64,000 nucleotides of DNA from Pogona vitticeps (GCF_051106095.1 NC_135786.1:209741001-209805000); one strand, 5' to 3'. Positions 1 through 12,705 are shown, counted from the stretch's first letter. The notes: generated by a model not told the origin, from the letters alone. Translations and numbers: made by a program.

Positions 1-358
1 TTCACTGACCACGCTCTCTGTGTGCACATACATGTGGGTGTGAGTGCATGCACTCAGATCCTGAAGACGGAGGATCAGAATTTACGGATTTACAGACAAC
101 ATTTCTTATACATTTCATAAGTTTCAGTCAGTAAAATGAAAAACCAAAATGATAGGACAAAACTGGTACTCAGAAACAACTTACTACAAAAAAGATCTTG
201 AATTGATAATGACCTACCGCTCCCTTTGATATCACACGAAGTTATCATCAACAATCTACAGCTTACTCTTTCCTCTCTAGGTTCCCACAAAGATTTACAT
301 TGAAATAAATCTGTTAGTCTTAGATGTATGATAACACTTTTGTTTTGTATTTTGACAG

Positions 359-421
359 GGTGTGTGTGTATGTGTGCATGCACGTGCACACACACACACA
401 AACACGCATACACACACACAC
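359..421. repeat. TG/CA inverted dinucleotide repeat
   Basis: A TG-rich half is followed by a CA-rich half around GCATGCACGTGCAC. It is alternating purine-pyrimidine and near-palindromic, so it could form a hairpin or Z-DNA. ORFs across it are spurious. Confidence 0.85.
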
Positions 422-1138
422 TTTTTCAATTTTCTATCAGGAAGCTGCAGTTGATCCAAAATTATGCAGTGAAGCAGTTTACAAAATCTCAGCCCTCTAG
501 CTGTATTCCTCATACCTGTTAGTCACAGATAGAAAAAAAGCACGTTCTCCTCAAAAATTGTGAATCTTACAGTAGCTTTAGCGACCAAGTGCAGTAAGAT
601 TAAGTTCCTTCAGTAGCTCATCAGCCACAGTTTAGCTCAGTCAAGTTAAATTAAGGTCAGAGGTTCAAGTACAGCTTCCCTTTTAGCCGAGAATCTCTGG
701 AATAAGCATGGCTGATTCTATATTGCTGCTGCAGTTGTCCCAGAAATATGTGGGTAAAGCTTGTTTCTGTTTCAGCTTATTTCTATGTACAGTAAGTCTT
801 ATCGTAATAGCTTGGAAATTGATCTTTGCTGAAGCTTACCTATTTGGAGCTTTAAGCAAATTATGTTTTAATTCCACCTATGAGGTAAGTCAGTCCCATA
901 CATTCATCTTACCATTTTGTTTCCTGTTCTCTAAACTGCTTAAAATATGTCTGTGATAGATTTTTGCCATAGTTAAGAGAAATTCAATTCGGTTTCAGAA
1001 GCTTATTTCTAATTTGACAAGAACCCTTGACATTTTTAGAATGTGATGATTAACATCATGCATTGTCCATGGTTCAAATGGCATCCCAAGGAAGTCCTCC
1101 CCTACCTTAGCTCTCCCAATGATAATGGACTTGTAATA

Positions 1139-1660
1139 CAGTGGGGTCTCTACTTAAGAACTTAATCCGTATTGGAAGGTGGTTCTCAAGTTGAAAAGTT
1201 CTTATGTTGAATCTGCATTTCCCATAGGAATGCATTGAAAACCATTTAATCCGTATGTGCTCTTTTCCGTCCATAGAAACTACAGTGGAACCTCTACTTA
1301 AGAACTTAATCCGTTTTGGAATGGTGTTCTTAAGTTGAAACATTCTTAAGTTGAAGCAAAATTTCCCATAGGAATGGACTGAATACCAATTAATCCGTTC
1401 TGGCTGTTTTTTTGTTATGTAGAGGTGCGTTTGTACATTGAAGCATTCGTTCCCATGCTGGCTAATACGTACTCTACCACTAGGGGGAGAATTTTTTTTA
1501 ACCTAAGATGACCTAAGGTTAAAAAAAGAGCAGGAAAGGTTTTTTTTCCTGTTCTTTTCTTGGATTTCTGTTCTCAAGTAGAAGCAAAATTTAGCAAATG
1601 GAGCTGTTCTTAAGTTGGATTGTTCTTAAGTAGGGATGTTCTTAAGTAGAGACCCCACTG
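1139..1660. mobile_element. Tigger/pogo-like MITE, composite copy
   Basis: The element starts CAGTGGGGTCTCTACTTAAG and ends in the reverse complement (GAGACCCCACTG), flanked by TA on both sides, as for Tc1/mariner-pogo elements. A second left terminus begins at 1283 (TA then CAGTGGAACCTCTAC) and repeats the same 5' region, so this is a partial duplication or an element inside an element. The middle holds a palindromic TTAACCTAAG...CTAAGGTTAA core. No transposase coding is present; it is non-autonomous. Confidence 0.8.
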
Positions 1661-1892
1661 TAGTGACCAACATTAGATGATGGTTTTAATTATTTCCAAG
1701 AGACTGCATATGAAAGGCTTCAAATATTCAATAATTATAATCCAGATTCTAAGTACGGGAGTGTTTCTCACAAGGAATAGGTACTGGAGCAGAAGAAAGG
1801 GCAGAAGAGGTACAACATTTTCAGTAACTGAATATCTGTTTAAAATAGCTGTAAAAAGGAAGTCCCGTAGGGATAATTTTCAAGAGAAAAAC

Positions 1893-1975
1893 ATTTATTT
1901 ATTTAAAATATTTTTATCCCGCCTTTCTCTTTAAAAATGACCCAAGGCAGTTTACAAAATTAAAAAGAAAACATT
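1893..1975 (-). mobile_element. L2-type LINE 3' tail
   Basis: On the minus strand this reads as the L2-like tail (AAACTGCCTTGGGTC, then GAGAAAGGCGGGATAAAAAT) ending in a TAAA-rich tract. Only the tail is recognisable. Confidence 0.6.
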
Positions 1976-2465
1976 TACATGTTAGATGTTACAGATGTGT
2001 CAAAGGAAGGAGCATAGAGGGCTCCAAAGCTTGTACAGTACTTTAATGAAAGTACTGGTCTTTAAGGTGCTATACGAGGACTCCTTGACATTTTGGATGC
2101 TTCGAGATTTGTAACTTTTAAATAGTGTCTTCTATCAGATTGTGGCAAAAGCTAGTGAGTCACACTGTGAAATCTTTCAAGAGTTTGTAGAATAATGACT
2201 GTGCTAATTCGATTTATGTACCTGTCGCGTCCACTCAGTGTCCCTTGTTTGTTCTCCCCAAACACAGGTCCACCCCCTGGATGTGTTTCCTCTATTTGCG
2301 TTGCCACCAGTGGATCTAGCCCACACTATCCCAAATATATGTATCTCAGACACATGCTGTCAATACAACAGGTTTACTGATCTTTAATCACAGATGTAAA
2401 TCACAGTTGTTGAGGATCATTCATTCAATAGGATCTGATTACACGTTAGCTTGTATGTGCTTTTA

Positions 2466-2979
2466 CAGTGGGGTCTTGACTTGAGAACTTAATCCGTATT
2501 GGAAGGCGGTTCTCAAGTCAAAAAGTTCTCAGGTCAAATCTGCATTTCCCATAGGAATGCATTGAAAACCATTTGATATGTATCTGCTCTTTTCCGTCCA
2601 TAGAAACTAATGGGAAGCTGCTATTCCGCCTTCGACCACTAGAGGGGGATATTTTGTTTCCTTTTTTTCTTAGGTCAAGAAAGGTTCAGGGAAGGCAGGG
2701 AAAATACAGTCCAGGCAGTACAGTACCAGGCAGTCCAAAGACTGTCTCCCAATCGACTCTCTAAACGCTGGGAGGAGTGAGGAAGCAGACAGGCACCCTT
2801 TTCACTGGCCAACAGTTAACTGAAAGTTCACATTTTGCACTTTCCCTGCCTCCCACATGGTTTTTTTCAGTTCTTAACTCAAATCTAAGTATGTAAGTCA
2901 AGTCAATATTTTCCTATGAGAGTGGTTCTTAAGTCAAAATGTTCTTAACTCAAGCCGTTCCTAAGTCAAGACCCCACTG
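2466..2979. mobile_element. Tigger/pogo-like MITE
   Basis: Left end CAGTGGGGTCTTGACTTGAG and right end CAAGACCCCACTG are inverted repeats flanked by TA duplications. The interior includes the AACTTAATCCGTATTGGAA motif also found in the copies at 1139 and 21654. It is 514 bp with no transposase frame. Confidence 0.85.
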
Positions 2980-4389
2980 TATTCACAATAACTACTTTAA
3001 CAATATTCTTTGACCTATCTATTCTCTTTCCTATTCTCTATAACACTCCAACTTTCCAATCGCTGTCTTATCTCTCTCAATTCACTGTCCTAACTCTCTC
3101 ACTTCCATTCCCTATCTCTCCCTTTCTTTCTAACTGTCTAACTGTCCCCCTAACTCTGCCCCTCCTGTCCTATCATAGGCTCCTGCAGTTGAGCTCCATA
3201 TGATGGACAGGAGTGACGTGGGCATTCTGCCACAGCACCTTTCCATGGAAAAGAAGGAAGATATTCTTCGAATACATTGTTACGATAGATGCTTTATTAT
3301 ATCTTTGCTGGCAAGCACAGTAGTTCTTGAGTACAACCCATCAGAATGCTTCTAAAATAAGAGCAAAGAAGCAGCAGAAATGATGGATGAAACAAAGTCA
3401 TGTCTACCTGCTATGAGAAATAACCCCTATTATACACTTTCACCTACAAACAGTGTTAGCACATTCTGAAAAGCTTGCCAAGTAAAGAAACTATTATGAA
3501 ACAACCCAGCACACTCCTGAATCAAAACCGTCACAACAAACATTTTGCCATGGATTGCTTTTGGCCTACGAAAGAGGTGAACAATATAAGCAGTGGCATT
3601 AATCAATAACATTTATAGCAAATGGCCACTTTTTTTGCTGGGTTAGGCAATACAGACCATACTCACATGAAATGATAAACATCTGCATATGCATTAGAGT
3701 GCAATACAGCTTTGAACTACAGCCACACTGCATAAAGCAATGTACTATAGCTGGATTAAGCAAGCAAAAAGTCACGTTTTTCAAATAAAAGCAAATTCCA
3801 GGAAATCATTTTTGATAACATTTTCTCAGTTTTGACATTCCTTCCAACTTAAAATTACAATAATGAATTAAAGTTAAGTACCTCCATGTTGTTATTTTAC
3901 TATAATTACTAATATTATACATATATTTCTAATCTCAGAATATACCAAAACATAACACAACTCTGCTCTCTAATGCCAAAGCTTCTAAAATTCTAGTTTT
4001 AAAAACGTATTTTGTTTTCTTACAAATGAAAAGAACAATATATTGCATATCACCTGCAAATATAAGAGAACTGCCTAGCTCCAAGCCCATTAACAAAAAT
4101 ACTTTCTCACAACATATAACAAGAGAAATACCTACATTGTTCTCACCATCAGCACAGTTATGAACACTCACATTACAGACCAAGACCGAGTGCACCAAAA
4201 ACTTAAATGGGTCATAACTTTATTCACTGACCCATCAAGTTAGTCACCCATCTTCAAACCATAACACTAACCTTTCCCATTCAAAGCCACTGGATATAGA
4301 TGATACTTTTATCTCATCTTCATAACACTTATAATTGATTTATAATGTTTAGCATATATCTATTCTATATAATTTGATGTTATTTTATT

Positions 4390-4471
4390 CTAATTTATTA
4401 TTGTTGATTATTGTCCCATTTTCTTTTGTGAACCACCCAGAGTGCCCTTGGTAGCCAGATGGGCAGTATAG
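4390..4471 (+). mobile_element. L2-type LINE 3' tail
   Basis: The stretch GTGAACCACCCAGAGTGCCC followed by GATGGGCAGTATAGAAATC is the conserved end of reptile L2-like LINEs. It runs directly into an (AATC)n repeat, which is its tail repeat. Confidence 0.65.
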
Positions 4472-4524
4472 AAATCAATCAATCAATCAATCAACCAATC
4501 AACCAACCAATCAATCAATCAATC
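4472..4524. repeat. (AATC)n tetranucleotide repeat
   Basis: AATC units with some AACC variants, grown from the tail of the preceding L2 fragment. Confidence 0.9.
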
Positions 4525-5103
4525 TTTTTCAGAACCTCAGCACGTATGTTCCAAAGCCATTGACAGCAACATTCATGACTCATTCACAACAAGCACATTA
4601 ACTTGACAACTGAGTTGGATAATTCAGTCTTACTGGGTGGAAAAATAGATCATTCTAATTTTCTGTTCGCATGGATTAATTAAAACTATTTGGTGGCATC
4701 TCTTGCTAAAGGCATGATTAACTGAGTGGGTCTGTCTATTGTCGGATTGCGAATCACATTAGCCCTAAAGAGCACAGCCAAGGACACACAACACATAGAA
4801 AGCCACATCTATCCCCACCACCACCACCACCAAGTTTCAGTTTTAGATTTCAGTAAGTCACCACTTCTATGCCTGGGCTGGACTGGAGGTAAGGCATCAC
4901 TGGACTGTATACTTTTTCACTACCTCCATGCCTAGAAAAATCAAAACATGTTTTCACAATGCAAACCCTGATCAAATTCATTTCACCCACAATGTGAGCA
5001 CGGGGAATTCACTGTCTTGCAGCTTCAACATGCAGCAATAGGCCTTCTGATCAATTTGACACCATGAGTGGGAGAAAGACCAACAACAGCCTGCTCGGGC
5101 TGA

Positions 5104-5254
5104 AATGCTAACATTTAATAGAACTGCTGGATAGTTCAGGTATCTGGCTATGGAACCAGAGACTGGGATTTCAATTCCCCACTGTGCCTCCTTGATAGGG
5201 CTGGACTTGGTGATCCATAGGATCCCTTCTAAGGTCGGCAGCTCCAAGATTATT
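5104..5254 (+). mobile_element. tRNA-derived SINE with CR1-like tail, first of two
   Basis: The 5' part is tRNA-like: an A-box-like region (GGATAGTTCAGGTATCTGGC) and a B-box-like region (GGGATTTCAATTCCCCA). The 3' part reads GCTGGACTTGGTGATCCATA and so on, the tail shared by CR1-mobilised SINEs. It is directly followed by a second copy in the same orientation. Confidence 0.75.
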
Positions 5255-5392
5255 GAGAACTGCTCAGTGGTTTAGGTATTTGGCTGCAGAGCCCAAGGTT
5301 GGGAGATCAATTCCCCTATGTGCTTCCCTGGCAGGAGCTAAATTCAATGATCAATAGGTCTCTTCTAACTCTGCAATTCTAAGATTATTATT
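5255..5392 (+). mobile_element. tRNA-derived SINE with CR1-like tail, second of two
   Basis: It has the same layout as the copy before it: GCTCAGTGGTTTAGGTATTT (A-box region), GGGAGATCAATTCCCC (B-box region), and a diverged tail ending AATTCTAAGATTATTATTA. The two lie head to tail with no clear spacer. Confidence 0.75.
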
Positions 5393-5399
5393 ACAACTG

Positions 5400-8340
5400 C
5401 CAGAGAGAGGATAAAGAGGTTCATGCTCTTCTGCTTAATGTCCTTCCCTCCCTCCTTCCTTCTCTTTCTTCTTAATGTCTTTCCTTCCTTCTCAGAGGAA
5501 ATCTTAAATCAGGGTGGCCAGTTTTCAATAGAAATGTGATAATTCCTTTGAGCAAAAAGACCTTCAGGTACTTGGAGCTCCTTCATAATATAGGTCACTG
5601 CAGCAGCAACATACAGACAGGTTGGGTACTTGTCTTGCATAAACTCCATGGGGGGAAATGCTAACTGCCAGAAAAAAAAATCAGGCAGGCTATTTTTGCC
5701 TCCCTAATTATAATGTCTCACTTTGACAGGGGATGGGGTGAAGGAATAGGATCAAAGCTAATGCTCATATTCTGTTTTCTTAAAAAAAATAATTCCTAGA
5801 GTGGAGCGGTATGACCCAGAAGAACTTAATGATATTCTGTAGCCCTATATCATCACAAGATTTCAACAAAGCCAGATAGAGAAAATAACAATTAGTGTTA
5901 CATTTGGAATGTGTTAAGCTTGCACAAGTGTAGGGGAAAAAAAACAGGTATCATGGAATACTCTTTCCTCCCAGCAATACATACACTGTAAATTTTTATG
6001 GATGTGTGAAAATGCAATTATAAAACAGATCAAAATCCAAAGTTGAGACAGTCATTTCAGAGTAATAAATTGTAAATCTGTAATAAATGATTAATTAGGC
6101 CTTCCTAGCCTGCAGTTACATTCCAAGTTTGGGAAAATAAAGAATACATTGCACATAAACATCTACCAAGGGTTTATCTTTCTTCAAGACCAAATGGAGA
6201 ACTGTCCCCATAGAATCTGTATCCTGTAATGGCATAACACCTGCTGTGCATAGCCATGCTTATCTGATATAATAAGGCCCTCTGCTCTCAGGCATTATGA
6301 GTCATCAATCATTCATTTTTCACTCAGTGCAGGTTTATCACATACTCCATTTAAGGTGGGTTGCATGCAGATAGAGCTTTGGTACATATGATTTTTTTTT
6401 TAAATCCAATTTGACACCTTTAGAATCTCAGGATCTACAAAAAAAATGTGAATGGCCTTAGAACTCCAAATACTGGAGTAAAGTGCTGCTGCAAGCAGGA
6501 TGCTGGGGAAAAGGTTACGGGCCCAGACAGGTTCCCAAACTCCAAACGGTCTCCAAGTTAGCCAATTAGCCTTGTGACACTGCACACATTTCAATATGCC
6601 TCAGCCAATATGCTGGATGATTTCTAATCTTCCTTTGTGAAGACTGATAATTCCAGATAAATGTTGTGAAATCAAGAGATACACTGCACCTAAATGTGAC
6701 CACCAGCATTTACCCAAGTATATTGTAAAATGAGCACACATTTATTTTGAATGTTTACAAAAGTTGTAGATTCTGGGTTAACAGTCCTTGATGCATTTTC
6801 ATCCAATTATATTTTGCCTGAACAAGAACTTGTTTACAGAAGTCAGCGCAACAGCAAGTCAGCTTAATTACCAACAATTCATAGCACTCTTTAAACACCA
6901 TTTCAAAGAGGTCCTAGCAATATAATCAGCCCAAAGTTCTCCCAGAACTTTGTAATTTACTGGAAGACCTGAAGGGGGGAAATAGTTGCATATTTCTCCA
7001 GCACAGCCACTTAACTGTATTCTTGTTGAAGTGGCAAGAATCAGAGATGGCTGAAGTCACACCCCCAGCATAATTCAGAAAGAATTCATGGAAAAGAAAT
7101 TTTCAAAATAAATCAAAAACTCAATTATTTCCAATTCCAGCTTAATCAGAAGTTCAGGCCACCATACTCCAGAAAAATTCTCAGCAAGCAGGGTACACTC
7201 CTTCAACCCTCAAACTCAACCTACATATCCATCTTTTATCCAAACATCCACATGCCACCTATATTTAGGACCTTAAAACTGTAACTAATTCATATTTGTA
7301 CCTTTGTCCTACAGTGTGCTAGAAGATTATTCTTAGGGAGGGACAAATTATCCCATGTTCGTTTCATATTTGGAGCTTGTTTTGCACCAGGCGAGACTGA
7401 GTTCTTTCATAATGGTCTGGTCTCTTTCAAGCACCAAGCTTCACCATCCTACAGATTACGGTATGTCCTCAGGAACTAGATCATCCCCTGCTCAAGCCCC
7501 TTATGCCTATGGGACATAACTAGTGTCTCCCAAATATCCTTCAGACTGCCCTGCATCATTCTTCACATTCTCTCAAAACTCAACCAACAGTGGGACAAAT
7601 AATGGCTACTGCAACAGACATGATTTTGACTTTAAAAGTGCAGAAATGCATCCCCAAGGCCCTGAAGAGCTAAATTTCCCACTCTTGTATCACATGTAGT
7701 AGTAGGTGTTCTCTGAGGCCAGATTTCACCGGGAAAGAGAAGGGAATCACTGTGGCTGCAGAAAGCACTAGCGCAAGGACCAGTGTCAAACTAAATATGA
7801 ATTGAACATAAAGAAGTCTAAACTCTGCTTATAATTATCCCATTCACTTCAAATTTCCCTAGTTCTTCCATTGTGTGTTGAACTCAGATAATGCACCATT
7901 GCTGGCTGGCTTGGCAACTCTGCATAAACCACACAGCATGCTAAGCAAGAGGTGCTTCCCCCTCCCAGATAAGGGCTCAATGTTCATAATTCAGGAATTA
8001 ATTCCAATGTAAATGGAAATATAAAAGACCTCAAGATGCTACAGAGGCACATGAAGTTTCAAGGGACAGGATTTATGTTCTGTTATATATGAACAAGTGA
8101 ACAAAACTTTATTGCTCAGTACCATAGGTCATCACCATGCATCGTCAACAACAGAACATATATAACACTGACACTGCATATTTACACATAAATGCATTCA
8201 TAGTTGGGTGCATAAAGTGACATTGCCTCCTCATATCTTTTGACATAAGGCATATATCTTCTTTGATGCCAAAGCAAAATTTGCTACTTGATAGATAGTG
8301 GTTATGTCACTAGGTATAATTAACTTACATAACTGTTCCA
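5400..8340. other. Intronic stretch with no recognised element
   Basis: AT-rich sequence with a CCTTC-rich patch at about 5440-5500. I see no exon, RNA gene or dated repeat that I can name; old degraded repeats may be present. Confidence 0.5.
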
Positions 8341-8344
8341 GTTC

Positions 8345-8865
8345 CAGGCACAATTCAAAGTTCTTGTTTTATCCTATAAAGCCCTAAACGGCTTGAGACC
8401 AAGCTATCCCAAGGACCATGTCTCCCTTTATGAGCCTGTCCAGGTGTTAAGATCATCAGGGAAGGCCTTTCTCTTGGTTCCACTTCATCTTTGTTGAGGA
8501 CACAGGAGACGGCCTTCTCCGTCGCTGCACCAAGACCTTGCATCTCCTTCCGAGAGGAGGCTAGGCTGGCCCATCTTTGCTATCCTCCTGCAAGCAGGCA
8601 GAGACCTCTTTCTCCAGACATGCTTTTCCTTAGGGACTGGCTATCCGAAGGGAGGGGGGTTTAGATGGTTATGTCTTGATGCTTTGAATCTGGTTTTGGT
8701 GTTGATTTTATTTACCATGTTTAGTATGAGATTTATTTGATTCTTTTTAAATAATTGCATACTTACAGGTTTTTTTTATTTTAAATATATTTTTTAATTA
8801 TGTAAGCCACTTTGGGTCACTTTTAAGAAGAAAGGCAAGGTAAAAATATTTTACACAAATAAAAC
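8345..8865 (+). mobile_element. L2-type LINE 3' fragment (RT C-terminus and 3' UTR)
   Basis: Plus-strand translation in shifting frames gives QFKVLVLSYKALNGL-P-YLKDH, then LYEPVQVLRSSGKAFLLVP, the conserved C-terminal end of L2 ORF2. It is followed by an AT-rich 3' UTR and the tail TAAGCCACTTTGGGTCAC with GAAGAAAGGCAAGGTAAAAA. It is 5'-truncated, with frame breaks. Confidence 0.8.
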
Positions 8866-8869
8866 TGAA

Positions 8870-11240
8870 GCAAGGGGGTCTATAATGCAAAGATCTGAGA
8901 ATGCCAGAAAGGAACTGGTGTCTAGGCGTCTCATATAACAGGAACATTTCATAAATAATGGGAAACATATTCAGTCTCCTCAGATGCACAGGTGCAAAAT
9001 CTTTGATACATTGGGATGTTGTCATATCTCGCTTCCAAAATGGATAATGGCATACACTGAAAGCATGGAATGGTGGATAATTTTCTTAAAGGAGTTCAGT
9101 AATACTGACAAAATAATTATCCAAATCAAACAGTATTTTGTATTGTAGGTACCAGAGGAAATAGGACAGTAGATGTTACACAATTCAAGCGACTTACAAG
9201 AAAGACAGATTTTTTTCTTCTTCCACCAGCTGTTTAATTCCATTAGAGACAAAAAGTGGGCAATTACTTTCTGTCGATCCTATAGCTGTGCAAGATGGCT
9301 GCGTTTACCCAGAATTCTCAGGATAAACTTTGAAGTTTTTCTTTAAAGAGCTTTTTTGGAATGTGAGAATCACCCAGTAAATAGCAAGTATGATATGGGA
9401 ATGTTTTTCAGCAGAGACTACAGTAATCCCACTTCAACTTCAAATTTCACTTCAGCCATAAATAACAATAAACATGCTCTGTGGCCTAGGAAAAGCCACT
9501 CTCTCTCACCCTCAACGGTCCCATCTGCCCTTGGGACAAAACCTACCTGACATGGTCCTGTAAACACTCTTGAAATAATGTGTGCAAAGCTTCTCAAACA
9601 TTCTAAATTACAATTATTCTAAAAACTATTTTAATTTCAAAAAAACTGAATGCACCTGCCTTTAACAAGACTGAGGAAATAAAAATTCTGACTAACCACA
9701 AACTTCAGATGCAGCTTAGCTCCCTTCCACTTGCCTCCTAATGAATTGTCAGGGTAAACCACCACTTGCCTTAAAACACAGTTCTGCCACTATATGCAAG
9801 GCTGTATCCTGTTTACTTGAATTGGCTACTTCAGCTGTTCAACCAATAGCAAAGCAAATTATAAACATACCATGAAATACTTCATTCTGATGCTTCACAA
9901 GAAGGATAATAAATCCAAGCTCCATATATATGAAGCAAACAAGAGGGGGGAAAATCAATGAATACAGACCACATAGCACAGTAATGCCATTCATTTTTCT
10001 TCTCTTCTTTTTAAATAAAGTGCAGTAGGCTAATAGGCCATTAGGACAAACCACCTACAGAGTTTATAGAATACTGCTGAGGATTTTCAAAGAGGATATC
10101 CGCTCTTTGGGTGGAGTGTGGACTGGATATTCCACTGGATCTCTTCCAGTTCTTTGACTGTATCATAACTCTCTTGCTCTCCGAGATTCGTAACATGCGA
10201 TATATATAATATTTCATGCATTCACAGGTCACAGTACAAATCACAGACTGTAAAATACAGATTGAGTATAAATGAATGCAAATAGCAAGGAGGCAACAGG
10301 TGTTCCATGTGCTTTTGTAGTTTCCCAAAGAAAATTTGGAAATGCTCATTTTCTGTACTAGAATATCCAGAATTCCCCAGCCAGCATAGCCACTGGAACT
10401 CTGGAATCTGCATTCAAGGAAGCATGCTTTTCAAGTTCTGCTCTCATGGGAATCTGTTGCCTAAAAGTCCTTTCCAAGTTAAAATTCTATCTTTGTAAGA
10501 AAAGGTAGAACGTTGAAAGGGGCTGGAGAGGGAAGGGCAGAGGCTGTACCACATGCCCTAGAAGAAAACAACATGGGGAAATGAATAGTAACTAAAATGT
10601 TGCCGGCACTGTAATCATCTCACATACAACCCTAGAGCACTGGTCTTCTAGAAAGCCTATTTAAATAAGCACACACTCTTTTTAACACTGAAACCCTCTT
10701 ATCTCGAGTCAAATGATAACAAAATGGCTCCTATCCCTGAAGAACAGTTCAAACATTGCATTTACCTACCAATGTAATTTAATATTTTATGGAAACAAAA
10801 TAAGCTCTTTAACTGCATCAGCCTAAATATTTTATATATGTTTTGAACATTGCAAGAAAAATTGAAGGGAAGCCATATTATTCTTGTGCCAAACACATAC
10901 TGTTAAGAAAGAAAAAAGGTACCTTCAGTGATAAAGTCAAGTATCTTTCAGGAAAGAAAATTGCAGCAATGATTATTTCCAACTGGGAGATTGCTCCTCA
11001 TGATAGTCAATTTTTTACCAAAGGAAATATCCTACACCAAGAAAAGTAGAACAGTCTGGGTTGCATCTAACAAAGTCAAATAAGAAATCAGAATGAGGAC
11101 ACATAGGCCTTGAGAAGAATGTTTTACAGTACTGGTGCTTTGCACTACAGCTCTTATGGCAACTGAAAAGTCTCCCCTCAAAAACAGTTCACCTTAAATA
11201 GCACTGCATGCAGCCTGAAGAGATCTGACTGGACATTTTC
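8870..11240. other. Intronic stretch with no recognised element
   Basis: AT-rich with only short chance frames. A scrap resembling the palindromic CCAGAATTCCCCAGCCAGCA repeat lies at about 10367-10392. Nothing else could be named. Confidence 0.45.
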
Positions 11241-11249
11241 TGAGAGCTT

Positions 11250-11374
11250 TGAGAATTACAGAGCTGGAAGGGACCCTATGGATCATCAAGTCCAGCCCCT
11301 ATCAAGGAGGAGCAGTGGGGTATCAAACTCCCAACCTCTGGCTCCACAGCCAGAGACCTAAACCACTGAGTTAT
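11250..11374 (-). mobile_element. tRNA-derived SINE with CR1-like tail
   Basis: On the minus strand: ACTCAGTGGTTTAGGTCTCT (A-box region), GGTTGGGAGTTTGATACCCC (B-box region), then GGGGCTGGACTTGATGATCC and TAGGGTCCCTTCCAGCTCTG. It is one of the better preserved copies of the family also seen at 5104, 22211 and 24597. Confidence 0.8.
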
Positions 11375-11450
11375 CATATGTTCATGTGTGTGTACAGAAA
11401 CTTTGGGGACTCTGGTTCTAGCTTATATTCAAAGCTATCCCCACAGATGG

Positions 11451-11570
11451 CTGTCCTCTGAAGATGCCGGCCACAGAGACTGGCGAAACATTAGGAAGAA
11501 CAACCTTCAGAACATGGCCAAGGAGCCCGAAAAAACCACAACAACCGATACAGGCTATATTACACAGTAA
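11451..11570 (+). mobile_element. Penelope-type retroelement tail with hammerhead-like core
   Basis: It carries CTGAAGA at 11458-11464, a hairpin GCCGG...CTGGC, GAAA at 11485-11488, and AGGA at 11493-11496, which pairs with TCCT at 11454-11457. It continues AACATGGCCAAGGAGCCCGA and AAACCACAACAACC, shared with the copy at 31803. The order CTGANGA / stem / GAAA between two pairing strands is a hammerhead-ribozyme core, known from Penelope-like elements. Family assignment is by motif and memory; no reverse transcriptase is present here. Confidence 0.6.
11458..11496 (+). ncRNA. Hammerhead-ribozyme-like motif, copy 1
   Basis: CUGAAGA fits the CUGANGA box and GAAA follows a 5-bp stem II (with one G-U pair) after an unpaired U. 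Stem I is UCCU/AGGA. Stem III is reduced to CAU, which would require dimer pairing. The extra U and the CAU make activity doubtful for this copy. Confidence 0.4.
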
Positions 11571-11654
11571 GGATATGACAATAACTTTGAAATCAAGGTG
11601 ACTCCATAATGACAGGTTCGATATGAAACAAGCTTCAGATTTTGAGTTTGCTGT

Positions 11655-11658
11655 AAAA

Positions 11659-11717
<59 letters not shown>

Positions 11718-11719
11718 AA
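11655..11719. repeat. (AAAT)n tetranucleotide repeat
   Basis: About 16 uninterrupted AAAT units. Confidence 0.95.
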
Positions 11720-12373
11720 ATCAGTAACTAAGGTCTCACACAGAATTGTAACAACTCAGAATCAAGCAGTAAATTAATCTGACTAGAATGCCAACTGCCG
11801 AGTCAAAATTTATCTAGACTCTTTATTCCCTCTGGAATTGTTCTGCATGAAGTGTGAATTAAATATGATACTAATCCACATTTCTATTTACTGACACAAA
11901 TATCCACTCAATCTGATGGAGAAAGCTGAAGGATTAAAGTAATCAGAATGTCAAGGGGACATGCTCCATTACATTCTAAATCACTTTCAAATGCTTTATT
12001 GGAATGCTCAAGAATACACTCCTACCTGCCATCACATGTAAAGCTGATTGGAAAAGTAAATACAAATTACATCTGGGTACTTTTTAAAATTGCTGACTCT
12101 TTTATCAAGGAACATTTCATTCCACTGAAGGCCTTCTAAGAGACATAGTTTTGAAGTTTCTAAGTAAGAAGTGGGAAACTGAAGGCTGTATAGGAGTAAA
12201 AAATTGTGTCATCTCTAAAACAAGGCTACAGGATTATTTTCTGGCCATAGAACCCGATTAAACTTTCTGCTTTTATACCTTGACCTTATATACTAAGACC
12301 CCATAGGTCTTAAAGAATCCTGTGGGAGATTTACAAATTTGTAATTATGCAGGTTGAACATTGCTGCTGCCAC

Positions 12374-12505
12374 CCCCCCCCCAGGCTGGGTACTCAATTT
12401 ACCAACCACAGAAGGAAGGAAGGCTAAGGCCTGGGATCAAATTCAGGTTGTGAGCAGAGACCTTGACTGCAATACTGCAGTTTAACCATTGAATCGTGAG
12501 ACAGG
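12374..12505 (-). mobile_element. Sauria-type SINE, 5' half
   Basis: On the minus strand: ATTCAATGGTTAAACTGCAG (A-box region), CACAACCTGAATTTGATCCC (B-box region), then GCCTTCCTTCCTTCTGTGGT and TGGTAAATTGAGTACCCAGC. This is the Sauria SINE order; the 3' ACCTTT end is absent. Confidence 0.75.
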
Positions 12506-12705
12506 AACATCATAAGGCAGGAAAAGGTCAGCTCTAGCAACAAATTGCACCCCACCCCACATGAGAACAGTGGCTGAAATTCTGTTGCTTAGTAAAATAA
12601 GTCACAATTAGAGTAGATCCACTAAAGCAGTGGAAATTACATAGGATATGATTTACCAAATCCTGACAGTTTCAGTAGGCATACTCTAGTTGTATCAGCT
12701 ACTGA

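Noticed and set aside
1139-2979. Possible CRISPR-like or satellite array from the repeated AACTTAATCCGT motifs
   Set aside because: The repeats are termini and arms of two separate TA-flanked MITEs; there is no regular spacing.
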